Source of the DNA: Zygnema cylindricum
Taxonomy: Eukaryota; Streptophyta; Zygnematophyceae; Zygnematales; Zygnemataceae
Reading direction: 5' to 3'
DNA: 64,000 bases
Assembly: GCA_037447655.1 (NCBI GenBank)
Contig: JBBHKE010002286.1
Span: 102,609-166,608, forward strand
Both the position numbers and the translations under genes were made by a program. Below, piece by piece: positions 1 to 10,723 of this stretch. The notes beneath the pieces are model-generated. The model made no database searches. It worked only from the letters and a program-made list of their open reading frames with translations, and had not been told where the DNA came from. Numbering within the stretch: position 1 is the first letter of the stretch; each line of letters starts with the position of its first letter.

Positions 1-655
1 CTCTCGGACACACTCCCTCTCTCCCTCTCCCCCTATCCTTCTCTCTCCCTTTTCCTCTCACTTTCTCTCCCTGTTCATCTCTCCTCTGCCTCTGTCCGTC
101 TTTCCTTATGTCCCTCACGCCTCTCCCTTGTCTCCCTCTCCATTATTTCCCGGTTTCTCTCCCTTTCTCCCACTCTCCCTCTCTCTCGCCCTCTCTTTCT
201 CTCCCTCTCTCCCCATCCCTCCCTCTCCCTTTCTCCCTCTCTCTCTCCCTCTCACTCTCTCTCCCTCTGCCCCTCTCGCCCACTCTCCCTCCCTCCCCCT
301 CTCCCCTCTCTCCCTCTCCCCCTCTCCCCCCTTCCCCCTCTCGCCCTCTCCCCCTCTCTTCCTCTCTCCCTCTTTTCCTCACACTCTCCCTCACCCTCTC
401 TCCCTCTGTCCGTCTCTCCCTCTCTCCCTTTCCTCCTCTCTTCTTTTGTCCGTTTCTCCCTCTCCCTTGTCTCCCTCTATCCCTATCTCCATCGTTTTCT
501 CTCTCTCTCTCTGTCCCTTTCTTTCTTTCTCTCTCTCTCTCTCTCTATGTGTCTCTCCCTCTCCATCCCCCTCCCGCTACCCCTTTCCTCCTCTTCCCCT
601 CCTCCCCTCCCTCTCCCTCTCCCTCTCCCTCTCCCTCTCCCTCTCCCTCTTTGTT
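1..655. repeat. Pyrimidine-rich (TCTCCC/CT)n tract
   Basis: Almost pure C/T on the + strand, built from CTCTCCC, TCTCTC and CCCTCTC units. It occupies the intron B-C position upstream of exon C of VAP unit 0, where units 1 and 2 also carry such tracts. The long Ser/Pro/Leu frames and opposite Arg/Glu/Gly frames here are compositional and are not called genes. Confidence 0.95.
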
Positions 656-780
656 GGCTCGCCACTAAGGAAAGTGCTCCTTACATTTCTAATGTAAAGA
701 GCATTTGTAGTTTTCTAAAGAAAAATCCTGATGGAGTCTTTTCCTTCATGTTTTAGCTAGTTTTTTAGCTAGCTAGCATG

Positions 781-945
781 TTTCTCTTCTTCTCCCTCTT
801 CTCTCTCTCCCCCTCTCCCTGTCTTCTCCTTCTCCCTTTTCCTCCCTCTCTCCCCCCCACTCTACCTCTCTCTCCCACCCTCTCTCTCTTTCTTTCGCCC
901 TCTCTCTTTCTCTCCCTCTCTCCTTCTCTCCCTTCTTGTTGTAGC
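781..945. repeat. Pyrimidine-rich tract, second block
   Basis: Mostly C/T after a short unique spacer. It is followed by a sequence (TTGTTGTAGCTAGTAAGTAG) that recurs after the tract of unit 2 near 18920, so it belongs to the duplicated VAP intron rather than being a random microsatellite. Confidence 0.9.
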
Positions 946-1678
946 TAGTAAGTAGAATGTTTTTACATTTAATTCTAGAAAGATGATTCACGAAAAAGGG
1001 TGAGGCAGGTCATCTTTTTGTCTTTTTTGGATCAATGTTTAAGCTTTTTTACACGTGGGTAAATGTTTGAATTTCATGAGATTTTCTCTGTTGGTCCTTC
1101 TTTTGGCTTCTATTTACCTCTTTTTGGTTATCTTTTTTAGCTTCTAATTTGCGCTCTTTTGGTAACTGTTGCATATTTGAAAATTATGGTTGCAATATTT
1201 GGCCTTTGAACGACTTTAATCGGTAGTTGCAGTCTTTGCACTTTTCGTACCTTCGATGGGTCCTAATGTCATTTTTGACTAAATTTAATTGTCCATTTCA
1301 GACTGATTTTAGGATGAACATGTGTGTATGGTTCCAAATATAAGATGTATGTTTAAGATTTCTTTTCAGCTTTTAATATAGTTTTGTACTTTATGGTAGA
1401 GACGAGGTTCTCGACTTCGATTGTAGCATTCTGTTATTTATTTTTAAAACAAGTTTTAATACATTTTACAAAACATACTGTTTTTTAGATGAAAACCTCC
1501 GCTCCGAGAAAGAAATTCTGTTTTAATACATTATGATCCTGTTATTCAGATAAAAACTAGTAAAACTAGCAGCGTGAAACAGTAAACAAGTTTTTATGCA
1601 TTTATTTGCTGTTTAATGAAATTTTCCACTTTGGAAACGAATACAAATGTTAATACATTTGATTTTATTGTTTTTCAG

Positions 1679-1760
1679 ATAGAGATTACTGATCCTAAGA
1701 AATACTCTGTTCGACCAAACATGGGATTTGTTCCCCCTCAAAGCTTCATGGTATTTGAAG
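1679..1760 (+). CDS. VAP/MSP-domain exon C, unit 0
   Basis: An 82-nt exon with a TTTTTCAG acceptor and a GAAG/GTATTT donor, entering in phase 0 and leaving in phase 1. It encodes the core MSP strand pair, reading ITDPKKYSVRPN then VPPQSFMVFEG. This matches the VAP (VAMP-associated protein) major-sperm-protein fold, whose family role is to bind FFAT-motif proteins at ER contact sites. The usual Tyr-Cys pair is Tyr-Ser here. Exons A and B of this unit would lie left of the window. The intron position and phase are identical in units 1 and 2. Confidence 0.85.
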
Positions 1761-1984
1761 GTATTTATTTACTTCTTCTGTGTTTTTTCTCTTCGTTACC
1801 CATCATTTGTTTATTACTGCTCTTTACTGCTCTTGAGATTTTACAAATTGTTTTTAGGGTTTTTACGGCCCTACAAACAAATTATGGACTCTCTTTGTAA
1901 ATTTTGACGTGTCAAATTGACAACAGGAGATCTGCTTAGTTTAGGTTAGGACTTCTAAAAGACGGTGTATGTCAAGGATATTAC

Positions 1985-2150
1985 TAAAAGAAGTGGGAGA
2001 AGGAGAGATGAGTAGGATAACAGGAAAGGGGAGAGATGGAAGCAGGGGGATGGGAGAGAGAGCTGAGCAGTGGGAGAGGAGGAAAGTGGGAGAGTGGCAA
2101 AGCGGGAGAGAGGGATGAGGGAAATGGAGAGGGAGAGGGAGAGACGACTC
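1985..2150. repeat. Purine-rich GGGAGAG tract in intron C-D, unit 0
   Basis: Almost pure A/G on the + strand (GGGAGAGGGAGAG type). It is the complement in composition of the pyrimidine tracts upstream of exon C. The same purine block is found after exon C in units 1, 2 and 3. Confidence 0.9.
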
Positions 2151-2524
2151 CATCATTGCTTATGCTTCCATCAGTCATTATAGCAATATGTAATTTTTAT
2201 ATCTGTGTTTAATTGTAGTTTGTAAAAATTATATGTTCAAAAAAGTCCAAAATTTGAAAGAAATAACAAACACATATGCGATGAATATGTAAATTATGTG
2301 CTTAACTTAAATTGGTAATAATTAATGTTATTATAAATAAGTTTTGAAATGTACTGTAAATATACTGTAAGTATTTCAGTTAATGTAATTATGAATTATT
2401 TTTGTAAAGATTATTGTAATTGCAATTAAGATTGCTATCGTCGTTGATGATTGTCGTTATTGTTTTATAGTTTTTATTCTCCTTTTTATATTTTGTTAAC
2501 TTTGTGGATGTAGTTGTTGTTCAG

Positions 2525-2640
2525 TTACGATGCAGGCTCAGAGGGGAATTCCTGTCGATATGTTCTGTAAGGACAAAGTTTTGGTACAGAGTGTTGTGGT
2601 TTCGGAGGAAATTTTAAGGTTCGGTGTTTCACAAGTTTTG
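2525..2640 (+). CDS. VAP/MSP-domain exon D, unit 0
   Basis: A 116-nt exon with acceptor TTGTTCAG and donor GTGAGT, entering in phase 1 and leaving in phase 0. With the carried G it reads VTMQAQRGIPVDMFCKDK then VLVQSVVVSEEILR. The MQAQ...DM.CKDKF.VQSV signature is the plant-type VAP27 segment that follows the VRPN strand. Changes from unit 1 are Glu to Gly after QR, DMV to DMF, and the ending GVSQVL. Confidence 0.85.
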
Positions 2641-3292
2641 GTGAGTTTTGCTTCTAAAAACATTTGGGGATTTTTAGGGTTGTTCCTACTATTATTGTTA
2701 CTTTTTCCTTTCCGCTAATTTTTTTTGTTCATTATTAATTTTCTTGTTCGACTGAGAGGTTCCTCCAGACAAGTATTTGACGTTTGTTTCAAATATTGGT
2801 GGGAATAGAGTTGTTCGAAACTTACAGATTGACGTTCTTATATTTTTTGTATTTGTAAAACATTTGATGAAAAGAGAAATAGATTATCCCGAGCCTGTGG
2901 AAGGTGAAGCTTTAGTTTTTGGGGTTTATTATGGTTGTCAGTAGTTATTATGGAGTTCTATTGTTGATCGTCCATGAAAACAAAGTGGTTTTGACAAACT
3001 GTTTGGGATAAAATCAAAAATATTATTCGGGGAGTCCAAATAAGCATCCATTTCTCATATTTGGCAATAAAACGTTTTGCCCTTTTCTTTTACCAAAAAA
3101 ATGTGAAGTTAGCGTACAACAATATAAGTTTATTCTGCATGGACGTAAGCGGATTTTGTTTTTATGAAAAGATAATTCTATAGCTTTTTAAACAAAAACA
3201 AGCTGAGATTTTTTTTTCTCCAAACAAACCCTAAAAAGGTCAGAAGAATAATCGACATTTGCAAACACTATTGGGAAAAAAGTTTACTACTA

Positions 3293-3508
3293 CACCGCCA
3301 ATCGCTATTAGCGTATTGAACGCTAATTCGTTCCCGCCTTTTTTTTCTCAAATTCTCAAATTAAATTATCCATACTATTTAAAAAAACCCTAATTTCTAA
3401 TTAGAGTAAACGATTTCTTTCAAAATTTCCAAATTCCCAATTAGCGTTAATAACGGTAATTATTCCTTTACGCTAAAAAAACTTCTACGCTAATAACGAT
3501 TGGCGGTG
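3293..3508. mobile_element. TA-target MITE (family C), copy 1
   Basis: Terminal inverted repeats CACCGCCAATCGCTATTAGCG and its reverse complement flank about 216 bp, and TA lies on both sides. The matching place in unit 1 (10066-10085, TTACTACTACAGTAC) lacks the element and has one TA, so it is an empty-site control. There is no coding capacity. The TA duplication points to Tc1/mariner-type mobilisation. Confidence 0.85.
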
Positions 3509-3579
3509 TACAGTACAAATGTCTTTTTCTATTTTCCCATAGTTTCTGAAATTCTCTGCCGTTTTTCCAATACACTCAG

Positions 3580-3708
3580 TTTATCAAGGAGAAAGGAAAA
3601 GATATCCGCGAGACCAAATTGACGGTGGTTTACACTTTCCCAAACGAAACTCTTTCACCGAATTCTGACTCAAGTGGAAAAACATTTGCGGAAGTCCAAT
3701 CCCCACAG
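3580..3708 (+). CDS. VAP/MSP-domain exon E, unit 0
   Basis: A 129-nt exon with acceptor CACTCAG and donor CAG/GTATGT, in phase 0 at both ends. It reads FIKEKGKDIRETKLTVVY, then a Ser/Pro/acidic linker (FPNETLSPNSDSSGK) ending VQSPQ. It matches the last MSP strand of plant VAPs (F.KE.G....E.KL.VVY). The exon ends in a donor, not a stop, and the next possible coding segment is exon A of unit 1. Confidence 0.85.
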
Positions 3709-4515
3709 GTATGTTGTAACATCTTAACCTGTAAACTTTTCCATTTTTTTTTTTTAGACGTAGTGTCCACGCCCTCCCTTGACCCCCCTTCCGTTCCCCT
3801 CCCCTCCCCTCCTCCCACTTTAGGACAAGAATAACAAATTAATAAGGGACAACAGGATATCAATTTTTTCAACTTGGAGGGACGGTCAACAGGCGAACCA
3901 AACCGACTGCAGTATTGTAGTTTGAAGAGTTTTTCTTTAATTTTGAGTACAAGTCACAAGACTGCAGAATGCAGAAACTACAGGACAGTACTATACATTA
4001 AAAGTAGTAAATGCGAAGTATGTATTAAAACGTAAAATACAAACTCATTGGAAATAGCTGGTTTGGTTCACTTTTTGAACGTCTGTCTACGCTGAAAAAT
4101 TTGATGCCGGCGCGATGCTATGTGGCAAACCTTATCAATAAATCATGAGAATTATGATCATACACCATGAGAAATGGAGATGTCTTATCGTTGGCGGTCT
4201 ATTGCTGGTTTCAGTACATTCTATCGGTCATGTCCGCAAACAGCACGAAACGTACGAATAACCAATGCCCGCGAATGAATATCGTGTGAAAGGTGGTGAA
4301 ACATGTTTCAACGTTTTTTGATTAAGGCTTTGTATTTTTTTTTCCGCGTACTATTACCAATCCTAAAGGTACAGTGTACAAAACGGAATAAATAGATTAA
4401 TTAGAGTTTTAAGTGAGAAAAAGGAAGGAAAAAAAAAAGAGAAAGAAAAGTAAATGAAAATTACAGTTATTTACTGTGAATTCTCTTTCCTAATTTTTTT
4501 TTTCTTGATTTTTAG
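3709..4515. other. Inter-unit spacer, unit 0 to unit 1
   Basis: Non-coding stretch between exon E of unit 0 and exon A of unit 1. It begins with a short C-rich run (about 3770-3825). Its end is shared with the matching spacer before unit 2 (12500-12825), including a run of A-rich sequence before ATGAAAA. I see no coiled-coil or membrane-anchor exon in it. Confidence 0.6.
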
Positions 4516-4521
4516 ATTCAG

Positions 4522-4564
4522 GGCGGTCTCCTCAGAATTCAGCCAGAGCACCTCGAGTTTCCAT
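4522..4564 (+). CDS. VAP/MSP-domain exon A, unit 1
   Basis: A 43-nt exon with acceptor ATTCAG and donor GTAATT, in phase 0 to phase 1, reading GGLLRIQPEHLEFP. It matches the N-terminal VAP strand (L.I.P..L.FPFELKK). I chose the ATTCAG acceptor because it is kept in unit 2, whereas the TTTTTAG six bases upstream has become TTTTTGG there. Both choices keep the frame. The exon is internal: an acceptor, not a start codon, precedes it. Confidence 0.75.
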
Positions 4565-4589
4565 GTAATTTTCAGTACATATTCCCAAC

Positions 4590-4648
4590 CCCCCCCCCTC
4601 GTCTTTCTCTCTCTCTCTCTCCCCTCTCTCTCTCTCGCTCTCTCTCGC

Positions 4649-4680
<32 letters not shown>

Positions 4681-5030
4681 CGCTTAAGCTTGCTCTATCT
4701 CTCTCTCTCTTCTTTTTCTCACCTTTCTCAACATTCTCCTCTCTTTCCCACTATCTTCTCTCCCTCTCTCTGTCCCTCTCTCTCTCCTTTCCTCTGATTC
4801 TTTTCTCTCCTATATCTCTCACTCTCTCACCAACGCTCACTCCATCGTCTCTTTTCTCCCCCTCTCCCCTCTCTCTTGTGTTTCGCCTCTCACTCCTTGC
4901 TCTCTATTCCCCCCCTCTCCATCATTTCCGTCCCTCCCTCTCTCCCCGCTCCTTCTACTTTTTCTCCTCTTTCCCTCCCTCCCTCACCCCCTCCCGTTTC
5001 TCCCTCTCTCCCTCCCTATGTATTTTCCTC
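4590..5030. repeat. CT microsatellite block in intron A-B, unit 1
   Basis: Imperfect CT, TCTCCC and CCCTCC repeats follow the exon A donor. The corresponding intron of unit 2 (12888-13226) is also CT-rich and there hosts an LTR element. Confidence 0.9.
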
Positions 5031-5129
5031 TATTGAATTGGCAAGAGGTTGCCGTTCAATACCGATGTAGAATGTGGTCTGCCCACACTCGAAATGCACT
5101 CAAAATAAATGAGTGTGGACCCCAGTTTC

Positions 5130-5197
5130 GGCCTCGTGGGGTAAAGGTTAGCGCATTCACAACTTAAGTGAAAGGTCCTAGGTTAGATCCTGGCTGG
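5130..5197 (+). repeat. tRNA-derived SINE-like sequence
   Basis: The stretch has an A-box-like segment (GGGGTAAAGGTTAGCGC), a perfect 5-bp stem TTCAC/GTGAA closing a 7-nt loop AACTTAA (anticodon position CTT, lysine type), and a B-box-like GGTTAGATCC. The acceptor ends do not pair and the T stem is poor, so a working tRNA is unlikely. A decayed tRNA-Lys-derived SINE head fits better. It lies between two CT blocks in intron A-B of unit 1. Confidence 0.4.
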
Positions 5198-5281
5198 ATC
5201 AATTTTCACAAGTGTAGGACACGCCGAATCCCTCATTCTGCGGAGTTTAACACCCTCCCTGATTCTGTGGAGTTTAACACT

Positions 5282-5710
5282 CTCCCTCCTTCACTCTCTT
5301 TGTGTGTCACTTTCTCTCTCCTTCCCTCTCTCTCTCTCTTTCTTTCTCTCTTTCGCGCTCTCTCTCCCACACACTCTTTCATACGGTCTCTCTCTCTCAC
5401 ATGCTCTCTCTCTCTCTCTCTCCCCCTCTCTCTCTCAGGCGTGCACGTGCACTCCCACTCTCTCTCCCACATTCTCTCTCCCTCTCCCTCTCCCTCTCCC
5501 TCTCTCTCTCTTTTTTCCCTGCTCTCACCCTATTTTTCCTGCTCTCGGTCTTTCTCTCTATTTCCTGCTCTTTCTCTCGAGCTCTCTCTTTCAGTCTCTC
5601 ACTCTCTCGGTGTGCACTCTCTTGCCCGCTCTCCCTCTCTCTGTGTCTCTTTCTCTCTCTCACGTTCTCTCTCGAGCTCTTTCTCTCGCATTCTCTCTCG
5701 AGCTACCTCA
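5282..5710. repeat. CT microsatellite block, second in intron A-B, unit 1
   Basis: Imperfect CT/TCTCCC repeats with short GCTCTC and CGAGCTC interruptions. It is preceded by a short tandem pair around GGAGTTTAACAC (5240-5285). Several overlapping Ser/Leu-rich frames here are compositional. Confidence 0.9.
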
Positions 5711-6329
5711 TTCGCTCGCTTTCGAAAAGTTTTTATCTCTCTAACTTTTGTGTCCTTACAATTTTAACAAACTAAAAATGAACTGGTTCGAGTTGGCCGA
5801 TTTGCCTCTCTATGTTCGTCAACTATTACATCCTCAACTTTCTGGAGATTGTGTTGCTTGGGTTTTTGGGACTAATTATTTTTAATTATGTGAATTTTTG
5901 TTGCCTGGATTTGTTCCACATTTGATTTTTATTTTCATCAATTTTGCTTCTCGTACTACATCGCCCAGCGATATTACGGTGGTGTTAAGGACAATAATGT
6001 GGTTGCTACTTTTTAAGAGCAAAAACCGTGAAAAAAAGGAACAATTGAACGGAGTGGATTGTCAATACTCTTTAAACTAACTTTATTGCACATTAAAATT
6101 CCGCATTTGCACTAATAATTTGTTTACAGGAATAGCTAGCTTTGGTGGATAGTGAACATTCCCAGCGGTATGAGTGTTAAATATTTCGGGGCATTGAAAT
6201 GTCTTTAACTTTATTGTCACCTGCGGATTTTTTTTTGAAGGGGATCATTGCTTCATTTGGCAAGTTGTTGTTTCCTTCTAAAATCGTGGTTTCAATTTGA
6301 AAACTGTTTTTTGGTATATTATTGTGCAG

Positions 6330-6400
6330 TTGAACTAAAAAAGCAACTTTCTTCCATTGGACGTCTCTTCAATTTGACTTCTGAATATGTTGCATTCAAG
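6330..6400 (+). CDS. VAP/MSP-domain exon B, unit 1
   Basis: A 71-nt exon with acceptor TTGTGCAG and donor GTAAGA, in phase 1 to phase 0. With the T carried from exon A it reads FELKKQLSSIGRL then FNLTSEYVAFK. FELKKQ and YVAFK are the hallmark strands of plant VAP27 MSP domains. Confidence 0.9.
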
Positions 6401-6609
6401 GTAAGACTTACTACAAAACCACTCCTATGTCCAGGTGAGATGTGTTTTCTCAACCTCTCCTTTGCTCTTCCATAACCATAACTGAGGATTTTCCTTTCGT
6501 TTTTACATCGTGGACTACCTCTTCCATCCCTCATCCCACCTTCCCTTAAGCCAGCAGTTTTAAGGACCATGGCAATCACATTCATTTGAATCATCAACTT
6601 TTTTTTACT

Positions 6610-7823
6610 GATCCCTCCCTCTCTCTTTCTCCCTCTCCCTTTCTCTCTCCTCTCTTTTCTCTCTCTCCCCCTCCCTCTCTCTCCCACCCTCCCCCTCACT
6701 CTCTCTTCTCCCTTTTCTCTCTCTCTCTTCCCCTCTCCCTGTCCTCTCTTTCTCCCTTTCCCTCCCTCTCTCCCTCCCCCTCTATTTCTCTCTCTCCCAC
6801 CCTCCCTCTCTCTCTTTCTCCCTCTCTCTTTCTCTCCTCCCCCCCCTCCCCCTCTCCCTCTCCCTCTCTCTCCCTCTCTCTCCCTCTCCGCCTCTCCTTC
6901 TCTTCCCTCACACTCTCTCCCTCTCCCTTTCTCCCCCGTACTCTATCTCTCACTCCCTCTCCTTGTCTCCTCTCACCCTATTTTTTCTCTCCTTTTTTCC
7001 CTCTATCCCTCTCTCCTACTCTCCTTCTCTTCCTCTCCTCTCCATCTCCCTCCCTCCCTCTTTCCTCCTCTCTCTCCTGTCTCCTTCCCTCTCTCTCGCC
7101 CTCTCCCCCTGTCCCCCTCTCGCCCTCTTCCTCTCTCCCCCTCTTCCTCTTCCTATGTCCTCTCTCCTTCTTTCCCTTTTTTCCTCTTCATTGTCTTCCT
7201 CTCGACCTGTCTCCCTCTTTCTCTCCCTTTCTCCACTCTCCCTCTCGCTCTTCCCCTCTTCCTCTATAACCACTGTCCCTCTCTCCCTCTCTCCTTCTCT
7301 TCCTCTCTCTCACTCTCTCTCCCTCTCCCTCTATCCCTCTCTCACACACTCCCTCTCTCCATCTATTCCTCTCTCCCTCTCCCTTGTCTTCTTCAAACCC
7401 TATCTCCATCTCTCTCTCTCCTCCCCCTTCTCTCTCCCTCCCTCTCCCCCCCTCCCCCTATCCCCCTCTCTCCCTCTCTTTTTCTCTCTCCCTCTTCCTC
7501 TCACTTTCTCTCCGTCCCTCTCTCCTCTCCCTTTGTCCGTCTTTCCCTGTGTCCCTCACGCCTCTCCCTTGTCTCCCTCTCCCCCTTATCGCCCTCTTTC
7601 TCTCCCTTTCTCCCTCTCTCCCTCTCTCTCTCCCTCGCCCTTTCTCCCATTCTCCCCCTCTCCACCTTCCCCCCTCTCTCCCTTTCTGCCTCTCTCTCCC
7701 TCTCAATCTCTCCCCATTTCAATCTCTCCCTCTCCCTCTGTCCCTCTGTCCTTCTCTCACTCTCTCCCACTGTCCCTCTCTCCCTATCCCTTGTCTCCCT
7801 CTTCCTCTCCCTCTCCCTCCCTC
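6610..7823. repeat. Large pyrimidine tract in intron B-C, unit 1
   Basis: About 1.2 kb of nearly pure C/T made of TCTCCC, CTCTCT and CCCTCTCC units. It is the longest such tract in the window. A frame of about 309 codons runs through it but is entirely Ser/Pro/Leu and is rejected. The tract lies upstream of exon C in the same relative place as in units 0 and 2. Confidence 0.95.
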
Positions 7824-8182
7824 CTAAAATCTAGACTGATTTTAGGATGGGCATATCTGTATAGTTCAAATATTAGTTGTATATATATATAATTTTTTTT
7901 TTTTTTCCGGTTTTTTATTTTGTTTTGTAATTTATGGTGGAGGTGAGGTTCTTCACTACAATTGTAGCATTTTGTTATTCTTTTTCAATACAAGTTATAA
8001 TACATTTTCATACACCGTTTTCAAGATCGAAACTACCGCCCCAAAAAATAAACTCTGTTTTGATACGTTTTGAAACTGTCATTCAGATGAAAACTAACTT
8101 AACTGGCAGTTGCTGTTTTGTGAAAACTACCTCATTAGAAAAGAAAACAAATGTTAAAACATATCATTTTTTTGTTTTTCAG

Positions 8183-8264
8183 GTGAAAGTTACCGATCCT
8201 AAGAAATACTGTGTTCGACCAAACACGGGAGTCGTTCCCCCACAAAGCTTCATGGAATTTGAAG
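8183..8264 (+). CDS. VAP/MSP-domain exon C, unit 1
   Basis: An 82-nt exon, phase 0 to 1, acceptor TTTTTCAG and donor GTATTT. It reads VKVTDPKKYCVRPN then TGVVPPQSFMEFEG. This is the best-preserved exon C, with the VAP signature DPKKYCVRPNTGVV intact. It joins exon B (YVAFK) to give the classic AFKVK..DPKKYCVRPN run of the MSP domain. Confidence 0.92.
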
Positions 8265-8288
8265 GTATTTATTTACTTCTTATGTACT

Positions 8289-8351
8289 TAAAAGCTACTC
8301 TGTTTGACCAAACACAAGAATAGTTCTCCCTAAAGTTCAATGGAATTGAAG
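8289..8351 (+). pseudogene. Partial duplicate of exon C downstream of exon C, unit 1
   Basis: Just after exon C, a copy of its second half recurs: TGTTTGACCAAACACAAGAA and AATTGAAGGTATCTATTTAC mirror the end of exon C and its donor. The copy has lost bases, contains an in-frame TAG and has no acceptor, so it is a dead pseudo-exon from a local tandem duplication. Confidence 0.75.
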
Positions 8352-8609
8352 GTATCTATTTACTTCTTAGGTACTTTTTTTCTGCGTTTCCCATCGGTTG
8401 TTTAGTACTCCACTTTACTACTTTTGGGATTTCACAACGTATTTTTAGGGTTTTTACGGCCCGACAAACAAATTATGGACTCTTGAAGGAATCTGTTATG
8501 TTTTTTGTAAAATTTGATGTGTCAAATTGACAACAAAAGATCTGCTTGATTTAGGTTAGGACTTCTAAAATACGGTGGATGTCAAGTCGCAAATTTTGTA
8601 AATATTACT

Positions 8610-8760
8610 AAATGAAGTGGGAGAGGGAGAGATGAGAAGTAGGAAAACCGGAAAGAGGGAGAGAGGAAAAGAGGGGGATGGAAGAGGGAGAGCTGAGCAG
8701 TGGGAGATGAGGAAAGTAGGAGAGGGGGATGAGGGGAATGCAGTGGGAGAGGGAGAGACG
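8610..8760. repeat. Purine-rich GGGAGAG tract in intron C-D, unit 1
   Basis: A/G-rich block (GGGAGAGGGAGAG type) downstream of exon C, matching the tract of unit 0. Confidence 0.9.
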
Positions 8761-9262
8761 ACTCAATCATCGCTTATGCTTCCACCAATCATAATTGCAA
8801 TATGTAATTTTTATTTATATCTGTGTTTAATGTGTCTAATTGTAGTTTGTAAGAATTGTATGTTCAAGAAAGTCTAAAATTCGAAAGAAATAACAAACAT
8901 ATATGCATTGAATAGAGTAAATGTTGTACTTAACTTAAATTGGTATAATTAATATTATTATAATCAAGTTTTGAAATATACTGTAAATAGTAACGAAGTT
9001 AGGAGAATATACTGTAAGTATTATACTCGATGTAATTCAGAATTATTACTATGATGTTTGTTACATTTCCAATTACCATTGCGTTTGTCGTTGATAGTTT
9101 TATTGTTGTTTTATGGCTCATATGACTATGAATTTATTCTTGTAGTGATTACTATAATTGCAATTACGTTTGCTATCGTCGTTAATGATTGTCGTTATTG
9201 ATTTATGGTTTTTATATTTCTTTTTATATTTTGTTAACTTCGTGGATGTAATTGTTGTTCAG

Positions 9263-9378
9263 TTACGATGCAGGCTCAGAGGGAAATTCCTGTGGATATG
9301 GTCTGTAAGGACAAATTTTTGGTACAGAGTGTTGTGGTTTCGGAGGAAATTTTAAGGAACGGTGTGTCACAAGATTTG
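9263..9378 (+). CDS. VAP/MSP-domain exon D, unit 1
   Basis: A 116-nt exon, phase 1 to 0, acceptor TTGTTCAG and donor GTGAGT. It reads VTMQAQREIPVDMVCKDK then FLVQSVVVSEEILRNG and ends VSQDL. It is the closest match to land-plant VAP27 (MQAQ.E.P.DM.CKDKFL.QSV). The KDKF lysines are in the region that contacts acidic FFAT peptides in known VAPs. Confidence 0.92.
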
Positions 9379-10148
9379 GTGAGTCTTACTTCTAGGAACA
9401 TTTAGAGGTTTTTAGGGTTGTTCCTATTATTGTTGTTACTTTTTCCTTCCCGCTATTTTTTTTTGTTCATTATTAATTTTCTTGTTCGACACAGAGGTCC
9501 CTTCAGACAATCATTTGAAGTTTTTTTCAAATATTGGTGGGAATAGAGTAGTTCGAAACTTACAGATGGACTTTCTTCGTTTTTTGTATTTGTAAAACAT
9601 TTGATGAAAAGAGAAATAGATCAACCCGAGTCTGTGGAAGATGAAGCGTTAGTTTTTAGTGTTGATGAAGCGTTAGTTTTTAGTGTTTATTATGGTTGTC
9701 AGTAGCTATTAGGGAGTTCCAATATTGATCGATGAATTTTTTGAACCCCATGGAATTAAAGTGGTTTGGACAATTTTTTTGGGATAAAATCATAAGTATA
9801 TTCTGCGGAGTCCAAATAAGCACTCATTTCTCATATTTGGCAAAAAAACGTTTTGCCCTTTTCTTTCACCAAAAAAATGTGAAGTTAGCGTACAGCAATA
9901 TGAGTTTCTTCTGTGTGGACGTAAGCCGGTTTTGTTTAATTGAAAAGATAATTTACAACTTTTTATAGCTTTCTAAACAAAAACAAGTTGAGGCTTCTAT
10001 TTCTGCAAACAAACCCTAAAAAGTTTAAAAGAATAATCCACATTTGCAAACACTGTTGGGAAAAAAATTTACTACTACAGTACAAATGTCTTCTACTATT
10101 TTCCCATAGTTTCTGAAATTCCCTGCCATTTTTCAAATGCACTCTCAG

Positions 10149-10277
10149 TTTACCAAGGAGAAAGGAAAAGATATCCGCGAGGCCAAATTGACGGTGGTTT
10201 ACACTTTCCCAAACGAAACTCGTTCACCGAATTTGGACTTAAGTGGGAAAACATTTGCGGAAGTCCAACCCCCACAG
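10149..10277 (+). CDS. VAP/MSP-domain exon E, unit 1
   Basis: A 129-nt exon, phase 0 to 0, acceptor CTCTCAG and donor CAG/GTATGT. It reads FTKEKGKDIREAKLTVVY, then FPNETRSPNLDLSGK, and ends VQPPQ. It closes the MSP fold and continues into a polar linker. Together, exons A to E of this unit give a complete uninterrupted 147-codon MSP module. Confidence 0.92.
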
Positions 10278-10723
10278 GTATGTTGTAACATCCTAACCTG
10301 TAAACCTTTCCAATTTTATTTTTTTTAGATTAGACTTAGTGCCCACGCCCTCCCTTGGCCCCCTTTCCCTTCTCCTCACCTCCCCTCCTTCCACAAGTGC
10401 CCACGGTCTCCCTAGGCTCCCCTTCCCTTTCCCCCCTCCCATCACTTGGTAGGCGAACGAAACTGACTATTGTATTGTTGTTTGAACCAGTTTTTTCTTT
10501 ATTTTTGGGTACAAAGGTCAAGAGACAGCAGAATGCAAGAAATGAGACAGCAGAATGCAGGAAATACAATACAGTAGTAAATGCGAAGTGTTTTAAAACG
10601 TAAAGTACGAACTCATTTGAATTAGCTCGTTCGGTTTGCCCGTCGAAACGTCTTTCAACTTCTGATGAATTTGATACAGGGGCGATGCTACGTGGCCAAC
10701 TGTATCAATAAATCTGTGCACCC

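Noticed and set aside
108-697. Long Ser/Pro/Leu-rich open frames
   Set aside because: Pure (TCTCCC)n gives no stop codons in several frames at once; overlapping frames are equally long, with no domain or conserved start.
4454-4687. ATG frame overlapping exon A of unit 1 as a start of the VAP gene
   Set aside because: It is in a different frame from exon A and runs into CT repeat. The frame is not kept in unit 2.
5130-5197. Functional tRNA-Lys gene
   Set aside because: The anticodon arm is good, but the acceptor stem does not pair and the T arm is poor.
6586-7892. Frames of 227 and 309 codons on +, and Arg/Glu/Gly frames on -
   Set aside because: Low-complexity translation of the intron B-C pyrimidine tract of the VAP unit, flanked by conserved splice sites.
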